Below are positions 1-5,806 of a stretch of DNA of 8,527 bases, piece by piece (positions within the stretch are counted from its first letter, which is position 1; each line of letters starts with the position of its first letter). The position numbers and the translations under genes were made by a program. The notes beneath the pieces were generated by a model. That model saw only the letters and a program-made list of their open reading frames with translations. It searched no databases and had not been told where the DNA came from. The stretch spans positions 1 to 8,527 of the forward strand of contig JAPOZF010000392.1 in NCBI GenBank assembly GCA_026706165.1. The letters run 5' to 3'. Source of the stretch: Gemmatimonadota bacterium. GTDB taxonomy: Bacteria > Latescibacterota > UBA2968 > UBA8231.

Positions 1-26
1 GCTCCCGGCATAGCTCGCATCCCCGC

Positions 27-800
27 TCAGGTCTGCTCCGCAACCGCCAGCCGGATGATTTCCAGCATGAACAGGATGAAGGGGGTGCTCTCCCCGGCGG
101 CCGAGCTCTCGCGGATGGCGGCGTAGTAGTCGCTCTGGCGGGCGTGCACGAGGCTTTCCACCGGAAGATGAGCGAACAGGTCCCGCCAGCGCGTCAGGAT
201 CAGCGTCTGCCACAGCCGCCCCATGCGGCCGTTGCCGTCCTCGAAGGGATGGATGAACTCGAACTCGTAATGAAAGACCGAACCGGCGATCAGCGGATGC
301 TCTCCTGAACTCCCCACCCACCCAAGCAGCTTCCCCATCTGCTCCGGCACCCGTGCCGGCGGCGGGCCGACGTGGTGGACCCCGCCAGGTCCTCCGACCA
401 TCACCCCGCCGCGGCAGTAGTTCCCCGGCCTGTCCAGCAGGCCCACCATCAGGATGCGGTGCGCCTCCAGGAGGTCGGCCTCGTTCGCCGGATCCCACGC
501 CTCGTACACGTCGTACGCCTTGATGGCGTTGCGGGCTTCCTGGACTTCCCGCAGGGGTCCGGCGACCGGTTTGCCGTCCAGCAGCGTCGATATCTGTCCC
601 TCGATCAGGGTGTTCCCCTCGATCGCCAGCGATCCCTGAATGCTGCGGATGCGGTTGATACGCCGCAGCCGCAGATCCTGCGCGACGCCGGAAGCCTCCG
701 CCCGCCCGAGGGCCTCCCCGATCCGCTCTACCAGGGAGAGTATCTCCGGGGTGATCCGGTATGGGGGGGCCTCGTTCAATTGTGCTGCAACCTGCTGCAC
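27..800 (-). CDS. Fic-domain protein (AMP transferase), class II with N-terminal inhibitory motif
   Basis: Fic enzymes usually transfer AMP from ATP to a hydroxyl side chain of a target protein in the cytoplasm. The protein has 257 residues. The core motif HPFEDGNGRMGR lies at residues 184-195, with catalytic His184 and phosphate-binding Asp188, Gly189, Asn190 and Arg192. An inhibitory-helix motif of the S-x-x-x-E-G-N type is at residues 57-63 with Glu61, which places it in the class whose inhibitor is in the same chain, N-terminal to the Fic core. Many relatives of 330-370 residues end in a winged helix; this one stops soon after the Fic core, so it is compact or shortened. The start is GTG with GGGAGA a few bases upstream, and it overlaps the stop of the small upstream gene by one base (TAGTG), indicating translational coupling. 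The target protein cannot be told from sequence. Function at family level is secure. Confidence 0.93.
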   Translation of the reverse strand: MQQVAAQLNEAPPYRITPEILSLVERIGEALGRAEASGVAQDLRLRRINRIRSIQGSLAIEGNTLIEGQISTLLDGKPVAGPLREVQEARNAIKAYDVYEAWDPANEADLLEAHRILMVGLLDRPGNYCRGGVMVGGPGGVHHVGPPPARVPEQMGKLLGWVGSSGEHPLIAGSVFHYEFEFIHPFEDGNGRMGRLWQTLILTRWRDLFAHLPVESLVHARQSDYYAAIRESSAAGESTPFILFMLEIIRLAVAEQT

Positions 801-1003
801 TATTTCTCCCGGTGGTCCCCGTACATCTCGGGGTCGGGCTCAATTTCCACGACCTTGCCGTTTTCCATAACCACTACCCCGGTCTGGTGCTGATGGGCGA
901 CCCTGTGTGCCCGTCTGGCAGCCCGGTACAACGCACCGGGTACAGCCTGCATATCGGGATCGTCCAGTTTGGAAACCGGGATCGGTTGTTTCGGCTTTTT
1001 CAT
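800..1003 (-). CDS. Small antitoxin-like protein upstream of Fic
   Basis: This 67-residue protein has a basic, helix-prone middle (ALYRAARRAHRVAHQ, about residues 24-38) followed by a short strand-turn-strand stretch, VVVMENGKVVEIEP (about 43-56). From memory, small proteins of this shape (an Ala/Arg helix, then a 'vvv-x-x-G-k-vv' tail) are found beside COG4185/zeta-like ATPases and Fic genes, and the tail resembles the ends of some antitoxins; no family is assigned here. The start ATG has a strong GAGGGAGA at 1010-1017. The ATG overlaps the stop of the upstream remnant (ATGA), and its TAG overlaps the Fic GTG, so it is the middle gene of a coupled operon. No DNA-binding fold or transmembrane segment is evident. 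A role as antitoxin or regulator of the lost ATPase or of Fic is inferred from context only. Confidence 0.75.
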   Translation of the reverse strand: MKKPKQPIPVSKLDDPDMQAVPGALYRAARRAHRVAHQHQTGVVVMENGKVVEIEPDPEMYGDHREK

Positions 1004-1164
1004 TGGTTCTCTCCCTCATCAACCAGAATGAGAGTATGGCCGCTGTTGTCGAACCACTGCCAGATGTTGACGATATGGCGGTACGTATTCTGAAAGTTCC
1101 CGAGACCGGTCGCAAAGCGCGGCCAACCAGCCCCGCGGTTTTCCCTTAATATACCGGATCGCCG
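1000..1164 (-). pseudogene. C-terminal remnant of a zeta-toxin-like ATPase (COG4185 type)
   Basis: Reading the minus strand into the TGA at 1002-1000 gives an open stretch of about 54 codons bounded by an in-frame TAG at 1167-1165. It contains no ATG, GTG or TTG that could start it. Its translation is not random: RFATGLGNF, NTYRHIV, WQWFDNSG and LILVDEGENQ occur in that order. This matches, from memory, the conserved end of predicted ABC-type/zeta-like ATPases (RRF...RNF...YRPLAD.W..FDNSG...LI.EG). The Walker A and catalytic parts are absent, and the sequence beyond about 1165 belongs to an unrelated plus-strand gene, so the 5' part was lost at a junction here. Its stop overlaps the next ATG (ATGA), as expected if the intact gene headed the operon. 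The family assignment is recalled rather than searched. A short real gene using a non-standard start is less likely. Confidence 0.6.
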
Positions 1165-1191
1165 CTACCCAACCGCACCCGAAAATCCCCC

Positions 1192-1821
1192 TTGGCACGC
1201 CCCCCAGAACAGTTCCCCGATCTCCCCCAGGAGGGACCCCCGCCCAGGGCGCCGCTGCCGGACGCCGGCTCGGTCCGCCGCATGGGGATGCGCCTGTTCC
1301 TGATATCGCTCGGCCTCTTCTTCGCGGCCTCCCTGCTGGTGTTTGTCCTGACCGACCTGTCGCGTCCCCCGGAGTATCCGCCGGTCAGCAAGCCCCCCCC
1401 GGTGGCGATGTGGCTGTCGACGGCCCTCCTGCTGCTCGCGGGAATGGCTGTCGAGGGCGCCGCCTGGAACGCCCGCCGGGCCCGCGTCGACGGGGTGCGG
1501 CGCTGGGTGAAGGTCACCTTCTTCACCAGCATCGCCTTCGTCGCGGTGCAGTCGCACGCGGTCGTCCGCCTCTTCCACGAGCACGAGCTCTCCCTGCTCA
1601 CGCCGGGTCTCGGCATGGAGGGGGTGACCTTCTGCCTGATCGCCATCCACGCCGCCCACGTGCTCGGAGGCCTGGCGCCGCTGGGCTCACTCGCATGGCG
1701 CGCGGCCTACGGGCGACTCGGGCTGGAGCACCTGCCCACCGTGCGCGGCTGCGCGACCTACTGGCATTTCCTCGAAGGGGTCTGGGTCGCGATGTTCGCG
1801 ACCTTCCTGATCACGTCCTGA
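1192..1821 (+). CDS. Heme-copper oxidase subunit III-like membrane protein
   Basis: Subunit III is an integral membrane part of cytochrome c or quinol oxidases and supports the catalytic subunit I; it binds no redox metal. The 209-residue frame shows five hydrophobic segments at about 33-54, 71-92, 107-127, 143-168 and 186-207, the pattern of short COX3 proteins. Family marks are IHAAHVLGG (residues 152-160), Tyr190-Trp191-His192-Phe193 and the following GVW. In the third segment the usual Gln-x-x-Glu appears as Gln120-Ser-His-Ala123, so the Glu is missing. The start is uncertain: TTG at 1192 has no ribosome-binding site; the first in-frame ATG at 1282 would begin directly at the first membrane segment and has no close ribosome-binding site; AGGAGGGA at 1229-1236 has no start codon at the right distance. 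The frame is open upstream only to the TAA at 1147-1149. No subunit I or II lies beside it. Confidence 0.8.
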   Translation: MARPPEQFPDLPQEGPPPRAPLPDAGSVRRMGMRLFLISLGLFFAASLLVFVLTDLSRPPEYPPVSKPPPVAMWLSTALLLLAGMAVEGAAWNARRARVDGVRRWVKVTFFTSIAFVAVQSHAVVRLFHEHELSLLTPGLGMEGVTFCLIAIHAAHVLGGLAPLGSLAWRAAYGRLGLEHLPTVRGCATYWHFLEGVWVAMFATFLITS

Positions 1822-1842
1822 GCGCTGGCTGCGCAGCGCCTC
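1820..1842 (+). terminator. GC-rich hairpin at the end of the COX3-like gene
   Basis: GAGCGCTG (1820-1827) can pair with CAGCGCCTC (1834-1842) around a six-base loop, with one bulged base. It overlaps the stop codon of the oxidase gene. No T-run follows, so it is a poor intrinsic terminator and may be only a transcript-end structure. Confidence 0.25.
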
Positions 1843-1879
1843 CGACCGTCTGGACCGCGAGGTGCGGCCCCACTTGAAA

Positions 1880-1897
1880 ACGGGATAGTTCCCCCGT
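1880..1897 (-). terminator. Weak terminator-like hairpin downstream of the aminotransferase
   Basis: On the minus strand, ACGGG and CCCGT form a five-pair stem around an eight-base loop, followed by TTTTC. It lies about 70 bases beyond the aminotransferase stop, between two convergent genes where a terminator is expected. The stem and T-run are short, so the call is tentative. A second imperfect stem (CGGCT...AGCCG) lies at 1912-1932. Apart from these, the 146-base gap 1822-1967 shows nothing recognisable. Confidence 0.25.
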
Positions 1898-1967
1898 CTC
1901 CAGTCTTCAGCCGGCTACCTGTAGCGGAGCCGCAACCGCATCAGCTCACGCCGCGCCCCCGGCCGTT

Positions 1968-3320
1968 TCAGCCTGCGACACCGAGCTCTCCCTCGATCCG
2001 GCCGAGCGCCTCGTCGATGATCCCCAGCCCCTCGTCGACCTGGTCCGGGGTGGTGATCAGCGGCGGGTAGAAGCGCACGTCGTCGCCGTTCTTCCAGTCG
2101 GCGCAGCCGCCCGTTCCCGACGCCGACAGTCCGCGCTCGAACATCAGCTCGACCATCCGCTTGTGGACGTTCTCCGAGGCCGGGAACGGCTCGCGGGTGC
2201 CGCGGTCCTTTACCAGCTCGATCCCCAGCAGCATCCCCCTGCCGCGGATCTCGCCGACGATGGGATGGCGCCCGAGCCGCTGCCGCGCCTGCTCGTGCAG
2301 CCAGGCGCCGGTCGCCGCGGCCCCGGCGATCACCTGCTCCTCATCGAGGATGTCCTGCACCGTCAGGCCGACGCGCATGGCGACCGGGTTGTCGACGTAG
2401 GTGAAGACGTGGGCGAAGCTGTCGCCGCTGCCGCGGAAGCTGTCGCGGATCCCGCCGCGCATTATAACCCCGCTCAGCGGGCAGTAGCCGGCGCTCGCCG
2501 CCTTGCCGAAGACGATCATGTCCGGCACCACGTCCCAGTGCTCGATGGCGAACGGCTTCCCGGTGCGGCCGAAGCCGGTGATGATCTCGTCGGCGATGAA
2601 GAGCACGCCGTACTTGTCGCAGGTCTCGCGCACGATGCCGTAGTACTCCTCCGGGGGGACGCCGGCGGCGATGCCCCCCTGGACCACCGGCTCGGCGACG
2701 AAGGCGGCGACGTTGTCGGGGCCGAGCTGCAGGATCGCCTTCTCGAGCTCGTTGGCGCAGCTGTAGTTGCAGCGGCTGTCGCAGCCGGCGAAGGAGCAGC
2801 GGTAGGGGTAGCAGGGGGCGATGTGGTGGAACGGCAGCAGCCACGGGGAGAACGGCTCCCGGATCGCCGGCATGCCGGTGGCCGACAGCGCCCCGAGGGT
2901 GGCCCCGTGGTAGCCGCGCCAGCGGGCGATCACCCGGAACTTCTGCCTGTTCCCCTGCTGCAGGTGGTACTGCCGCGCGATCTTGAGCGCCGTCTCGATC
3001 CCCTCCGAGCCGCCGCTGACGAAGTAGACGCAGTCGAGGTCGCCCGGGGCCAGGGCGGCGATCCGCTGCGACAGCTCGCGCGCCGGCTGGTTGGTGTGGA
3101 AGGCGGAGAAGCAGTACGCCAGGGTCCCGGCCTGCTCGGCCATGGCCGCGGCGATCCGCTTGTTGCCGTGGCCGAGGATGACGTTGCCGGCCCCGGAGTG
3201 GCCGTCGATGTAGCGCCGGCCCGCGTCGTCATAGAGGTAGATCCCCTCGCCGCGCACCATGACCGGGTACTCCTGGTTGAGGTCGCGGTGGAACAGGCTG
3301 TCGCAGTCCGCAGTGCTCAC
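1968..3320 (-). CDS. Class III PLP-dependent aminotransferase
   Basis: The 450-residue protein is a full-length fold-type I, class III aminotransferase (relatives: GABA, acetylornithine, beta-alanine:pyruvate and other omega-amino donors). Visible marks are SGGSEG at 102-107 (phosphate-binding loop), RGYHG at 135-139, ADEIITGFGRTG at 243-254 with Asp244 for the pyridine nitrogen, FGKAASAGY at 271-279 with Schiff-base Lys273, and Thr307 before the NPVA stretch. A five-cysteine group (Cys170, 175, 180, 184, 188) lies between the cofactor regions; related Cys-rich stretches occur in some GABA-aminotransferase-like proteins. The start is GTG with AAGGAG five bases upstream, and the N-terminus aligns as a usual family start. 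It is separated by 238 bases from the dehydratase upstream and probably has its own expression. The substrate is unknown; a sugar-derived keto compound or an omega-amino acid is possible. Confidence 0.93.
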   Translation of the reverse strand: MSTADCDSLFHRDLNQEYPVMVRGEGIYLYDDAGRRYIDGHSGAGNVILGHGNKRIAAAMAEQAGTLAYCFSAFHTNQPARELSQRIAALAPGDLDCVYFVSGGSEGIETALKIARQYHLQQGNRQKFRVIARWRGYHGATLGALSATGMPAIREPFSPWLLPFHHIAPCYPYRCSFAGCDSRCNYSCANELEKAILQLGPDNVAAFVAEPVVQGGIAAGVPPEEYYGIVRETCDKYGVLFIADEIITGFGRTGKPFAIEHWDVVPDMIVFGKAASAGYCPLSGVIMRGGIRDSFRGSGDSFAHVFTYVDNPVAMRVGLTVQDILDEEQVIAGAAATGAWLHEQARQRLGRHPIVGEIRGRGMLLGIELVKDRGTREPFPASENVHKRMVELMFERGLSASGTGGCADWKNGDDVRFYPPLITTPDQVDEGLGIIDEALGRIEGELGVAG

Positions 3321-3398
3321 GGCGGCTCCTTTCTTCGGTGCCTCAGCAGTTTCGCATCGGTCCCGGTCGACCCCGGTTGGTTAAGCCCCGGGGCACCG

Positions 3399-3534
3399 TG
3401 AAACCCTCTCACTTGATTGGACCCCGAGCCCGGCGGGAACCCGGATTGCCCGGCGCGACCCTCTGGCCGGGCGGCGTGAAGCCTTCCTGATTGGCGGACC
3501 CGGAGCTCGCGAGAATCCCGGATTGCCCGGCGCG
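3399..3534. repeat. Imperfect 77-bp direct repeat, two copies
   Basis: Copy 1 begins at GTGAAACCCTCTCACTTGATTGG (3399) with its middle at 3414-3420 (TGATTGG); copy 2 begins at GTGAAGCC (3476) with TGATTGG at 3488-3494. Both contain the identical 18-mer CCCGGATTGCCCGGCGCG at 3440-3457 and 3517-3534. Between these anchors the copies differ by substitutions and small indels. The pair fills most of the gap between the dehydratase stop and the aminotransferase start. It does not code for a convincing protein on either strand. It may be an intergenic repeat family or a regulatory or transcript-end structure. Confidence 0.6.
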
Positions 3535-3558
3535 TCTCCGCGCACCGGCGACGAGCGC

Positions 3559-4659
3559 TCAGTAGTCGGCCACCGAGCCGTCGCGCAGGCGGGCGTTCGG
3601 CCAGCTGAACTTCCGCGACCGGTCCGAGGCCAGCTCGACGACCCTGGCCTCGTCCACCTCGACCCCGAGTCCGGGGCCCTCGGGAAGCGACACGTACCCC
3701 GCCTCGTCCATCTCCCAGTTCTTGCGGGCGACGCCGTCCGGCAGCACCCCCTCGTACCCCTCGTGGATCAGGAAGAACGGCACCGCGGCCGACACCTGCA
3801 GGCTCGCCGTCAGCCCGAGGTGGGACATGGTGCAGTGCGGGGCGATCGGCACGTGGTGGGCCTCGGCGAGGGCGGCGACCTTGCGCATCTGGCTGATGCC
3901 GCCGCCGTGGCCGCAGTCCGGCTGCAGGATGTCGATCACCTGCGCCTCGAGGATCTCGCGCACCTCCCAGATGGTGCGGTCGCGCTCGCCGGTCGCCAGC
4001 GGCACCGGCACCGACGGCCGCAGCTTCGCCATCACCTCGATGTTGCCCGGCACCCAGGCCTCCTCGAGGAACAGCAGGTCGTCCGGCTTGAGCTGCGCCG
4101 CGAACTGCCTGACGACCGGGGGCGGCAGCATGCTGTGGGCGTCGAACATCACGGCGCCGTCGTGGCCGACTTTTTCGCGCGCCTCCCGCACCCTCTGCAC
4201 GAGCACGTCGATCTCCGCCGGCGTCCCGGCGTGGTACTGCGACCCGGGCGGCCCCACCTTGATCGCCTTGGAGCTGGGGTATTTCCAGATCTTGTCGCGC
4301 ACCGGCCCCCCGAGAAGGCGGTAGACCGGCACCCCGTAGAGCTTGCCGGCGATGTCCCACAGGGCCATGTCGATCCCCGAGATGGTGTGTACCATCAGGC
4401 CGCCGCCGCGGATGTTGCGGTGCGCCCGGAACATCCGCTGCCACAGGTGCTCCATCCGCGTCGGGTTCTCCCCTATGACGATCTCCGACAGCGACCGCGC
4501 CAGGGCGCAGGCGACCTCGGACTCCATGTTGTTGATCTCCCCCCAGCCGGTCACCCCCATGCTGGTCTCGATCTTGACGTAGGCCTTCGGGTCCATCGGG
4601 TAGGCGGTCAGCGACGTCACCCGGATCTGCGATCCTCGATCCTCAAGTTCGGTTGTCAA
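3559..4659 (-). CDS. Enolase-superfamily acid-sugar dehydratase (galactonate-dehydratase type)
   Basis: Members abstract a proton alpha to a carboxylate using Mg2+, usually dehydrating an aldonic or uronic acid to a 2-keto-3-deoxy acid. The 366-residue protein has a capping domain (about 1-125) and a barrel domain. Metal ligands appear as Asp173 (in the D-x-H pair Asp173-Ala-His175), Glu199 (FLEEAW) and Glu225 (TGERDRT). QPD at 246-248 and HGGGIS at 251-256 follow, and His275 in APHC is the expected barrel-end His of the galactonate-dehydratase/rTCA-like group. The D-x-H rather than K-x-K second-strand motif argues against a simple mandelate-racemase or muconate-cycloisomerase type. The substrate is not fixed: EEAWVP replaces the more common EEPVLP. 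The TTG start is supported by AAAGGAGA nine bases upstream; the later GTG (residue 14) would cut the first strand. There is no close partner gene; it may cooperate with the dehydrogenase operon to the right. Confidence 0.92.
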   Translation of the reverse strand: MTTELEDRGSQIRVTSLTAYPMDPKAYVKIETSMGVTGWGEINNMESEVACALARSLSEIVIGENPTRMEHLWQRMFRAHRNIRGGGLMVHTISGIDMALWDIAGKLYGVPVYRLLGGPVRDKIWKYPSSKAIKVGPPGSQYHAGTPAEIDVLVQRVREAREKVGHDGAVMFDAHSMLPPPVVRQFAAQLKPDDLLFLEEAWVPGNIEVMAKLRPSVPVPLATGERDRTIWEVREILEAQVIDILQPDCGHGGGISQMRKVAALAEAHHVPIAPHCTMSHLGLTASLQVSAAVPFFLIHEGYEGVLPDGVARKNWEMDEAGYVSLPEGPGLGVEVDEARVVELASDRSRKFSWPNARLRDGSVADY

Positions 4660-4660
4660 C
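4652..4660 (-). promoter_or_regulatory. GTTGTCAAC palindrome over the dehydratase start
   Basis: A nine-base palindrome (GTTG-T-CAAC on the plus strand) covers the TTG start codon. The same GTTGTCA core occurs at 8481-8487, at the head of the aldo/keto reductase gene. It could be a shared operator half or simply a similar Thr-Thr-Glu-Leu coding start. The evidence is two sites only. Confidence 0.2.
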
Positions 4661-4720
4661 TCGGTGTTCTCCTTTCAGTGTCCTGTGTCCTGCCCCGGAA
4701 AAGTTTGCATAAATCCCGCC

Positions 4721-4736
4721 GCCGGGGCACCCCGGC
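4721..4736. promoter_or_regulatory. Perfect GC palindrome upstream of the dehydratase
   Basis: GCCGGGG-CA-CCCCGGC is a 16-base sequence with perfect seven-base arms. It lies about 60 bases upstream of the dehydratase start, next to the only AT-rich patch of the gap (4699-4715, TTTATG on the minus strand). A related half, GCCCCGG, recurs at 4692-4698. The placement suits an operator beside a promoter; alternatively it is an RNA hairpin in the leader. No clear -35/-10 pair was found. Confidence 0.35.
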
Positions 4737-4756
4737 ACGCCAGGCGTCTGAGCCGT

Positions 4757-4815
4757 GCCTGCCTGTCCCTGTCCGCAAGCCAAGCGGGCGTCAGACAGGC
4801 CGTCGCGAGGCAGGC
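4757..4815. repeat. Nested inverted repeat between GNAT and dehydratase genes
   Basis: GCCTGCCT (4757-4764) pairs perfectly with AGGCAGGC (4808-4815). Inside it, CCTGTC (4768-4773) pairs with GACAGG (4794-4799), and CCGC (4773-4776) with GCGG (4784-4787), giving a long interrupted stem. There is no T-run after it on the minus strand, so it is not a classic terminator for the GNAT gene; it could be a leader structure of the dehydratase mRNA. The rest of the gap 4660-4948 holds only GC-rich sequence with GGGCCC-type runs and no gene that I can support. Confidence 0.4.
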
Positions 4816-4948
4816 AGCGAGTCGTACCCGAGGATGTATGGCCAGCAGGGCGGGATATCGACGGGGGCCCGGACCCTCGTTTGTCGGCCGGCCGGTTGTT
4901 GGGCCCCGGTCCAATGCCGTAAGCCCGGCTCCTGCGGAATCCAGCGTC

Positions 4949-5530
4949 TCATCCTTCCCCTGCCTGCCCTTCGTCGTCGAGCCGTACCAGCGGTCCCTGA
5001 AGTATCTGTTCGAAGTTCTCCGGCCAGCACAGGCCGGCCAGAATCCGCCTCCAGCGTTCGGGATGGCTCTTGTGGGTGCAGCGGGGCTCGAACCCCAGCC
5101 GCAGGTAGGTCTTCTGGGCCGCGATGCGGAAATCGTCGGTCAGCAGGGCCATGGCGATGCGCCCCTCCTCCCGCGAGTGCTCCATGGCGGCGATGGAGAC
5201 CGCGGTCCCCAGCTTCTTCCCCGCGTGACCGGGATCGGTTCCGACCCAGTGCAGCATCCCCCGGCGGGAGCCCATGGGCGGGTGCGTCCAGGCCGAGGCG
5301 GTGGCGGCGATCTCCCCGCCGGCGCTCACCACCAGCTTGACCCGCTCCGCCCGGTACACCGGATCAGCCGCCATCGACTCGGCGAAATCGGTGGTACCGG
5401 CAGCCCGCTCGAAGGCGGCGTCCATCAGGCGGTTCCAGCCCTCCTCGTCGCCGGGGCGGAAGTGCCGCAGGCAGTACCCTTCCGGGACCTCGGCCCGCGG
5501 CAGCCCGGCGAGTGAAGGCCGCTCCATCAC
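4949..5530 (-). CDS. GNAT-family N-acetyltransferase
   Basis: GNAT enzymes transfer an acetyl group from acetyl-CoA to an amine. The 193-residue frame begins with a typical family N-terminus, RPSLAGLP and then PEGYCLRHFRPGDEEGW (residues 4-32), which forms the first strand and helix. Motif A is at about 96-115 (WVGTDPGHAGKKLGTAV), the pyrophosphate-binding loop being GKKLGTA rather than the commoner GxGxG/A. Motif B is AQKTYLRLGFEP at 138-149. The substrate is unknown. The start is unsettled: GTG at 5530 and ATG at 5527 have no ribosome-binding site, while the in-frame open stretch upstream reads RLFKPDLPQL, looks coding, and begins at an ATC (5563-5561) placed six bases after a perfect GGAGGT. 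It stands alone, about 290 bases from the next gene downstream and over 360 from the gene upstream. Confidence 0.85.
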   Translation of the reverse strand: MMERPSLAGLPRAEVPEGYCLRHFRPGDEEGWNRLMDAAFERAAGTTDFAESMAADPVYRAERVKLVVSAGGEIAATASAWTHPPMGSRRGMLHWVGTDPGHAGKKLGTAVSIAAMEHSREEGRIAMALLTDDFRIAAQKTYLRLGFEPRCTHKSHPERWRRILAGLCWPENFEQILQGPLVRLDDEGQAGEG

Positions 5531-5569
5531 CAGTTGCGGCAGGTCCGGCTTGAAGAGACGGATGGCGAA

Positions 5570-5575
5570 ACCTCC
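5570..5575 (-). promoter_or_regulatory. Strong Shine-Dalgarno upstream of the GNAT frame
   Basis: On the minus strand GGAGGT is followed after six bases by ATC, which is in frame with the GNAT gene. It lies 39 bases before the first canonical start (GTG at 5530), too far to serve that codon directly. This is why an ATC start 11 codons upstream is considered. The in-frame TGA at 5593-5591 closes the frame further upstream. Confidence 0.5.
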
Positions 5576-5607
5576 AGCGCTACGGTCCCGTCACGGACAG
5601 GGGTGGT

Positions 5608-5708
5608 TGAATCCGGCCGCCGAAGCCCCCCGCTCGCAAGGCCAAAAGGAAACCCGGGACGGACGGCGATCCGATGAAACCTGCGGGATGCAGCGGCGAC
5701 CGGATTCA
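5608..5708. repeat. Long inverted repeat (26-base arms) in the GNAT leader
   Basis: The left arm 5608-5633 (starting TGAATCCGGCCGCCG) is complementary to the right arm 5683-5708 (ending CGGCGACCGGATTCA). They pair at 21 of 26 positions, including 14 of the outer 15, around a 49-base loop. It ends about 33 bases upstream of the GGAGGT before the GNAT gene, so it would lie in that gene's 5' untranslated RNA. It may be a regulatory leader, a protein-binding site or a small palindromic element; no target-site duplication is seen. The surrounding gap 5531-5893 contains no supportable gene. Confidence 0.5.
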
Positions 5709-5806
5709 TTCGGGATAGCGCGGGCAGGAACCGGTCTCGTCCCAGAAATGGATTGACACAATCGGGATGCCGAGGCGCCCGGCTCACAAGGCGCATAAAC
5801 GAATTG

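Noticed and set aside
2163..3401. 412-codon open frame on the plus strand
   Set aside because: It is antisense to the well-supported aminotransferase; its Val/Ala/Gly/Asp/Arg-rich composition is typical of GC-rich shadow frames and it shows no domain.
3523..5340. 605-codon open frame on the plus strand
   Set aside because: It lies antisense across the dehydratase, an intergenic gap and the GNAT gene; low-complexity Arg/Ala/Pro content and no recognisable motif.
5753..5758. TTGACA as a plus-strand -35 box
   Set aside because: No -10-like sequence lies 16-18 bases downstream and no plus-strand gene follows.
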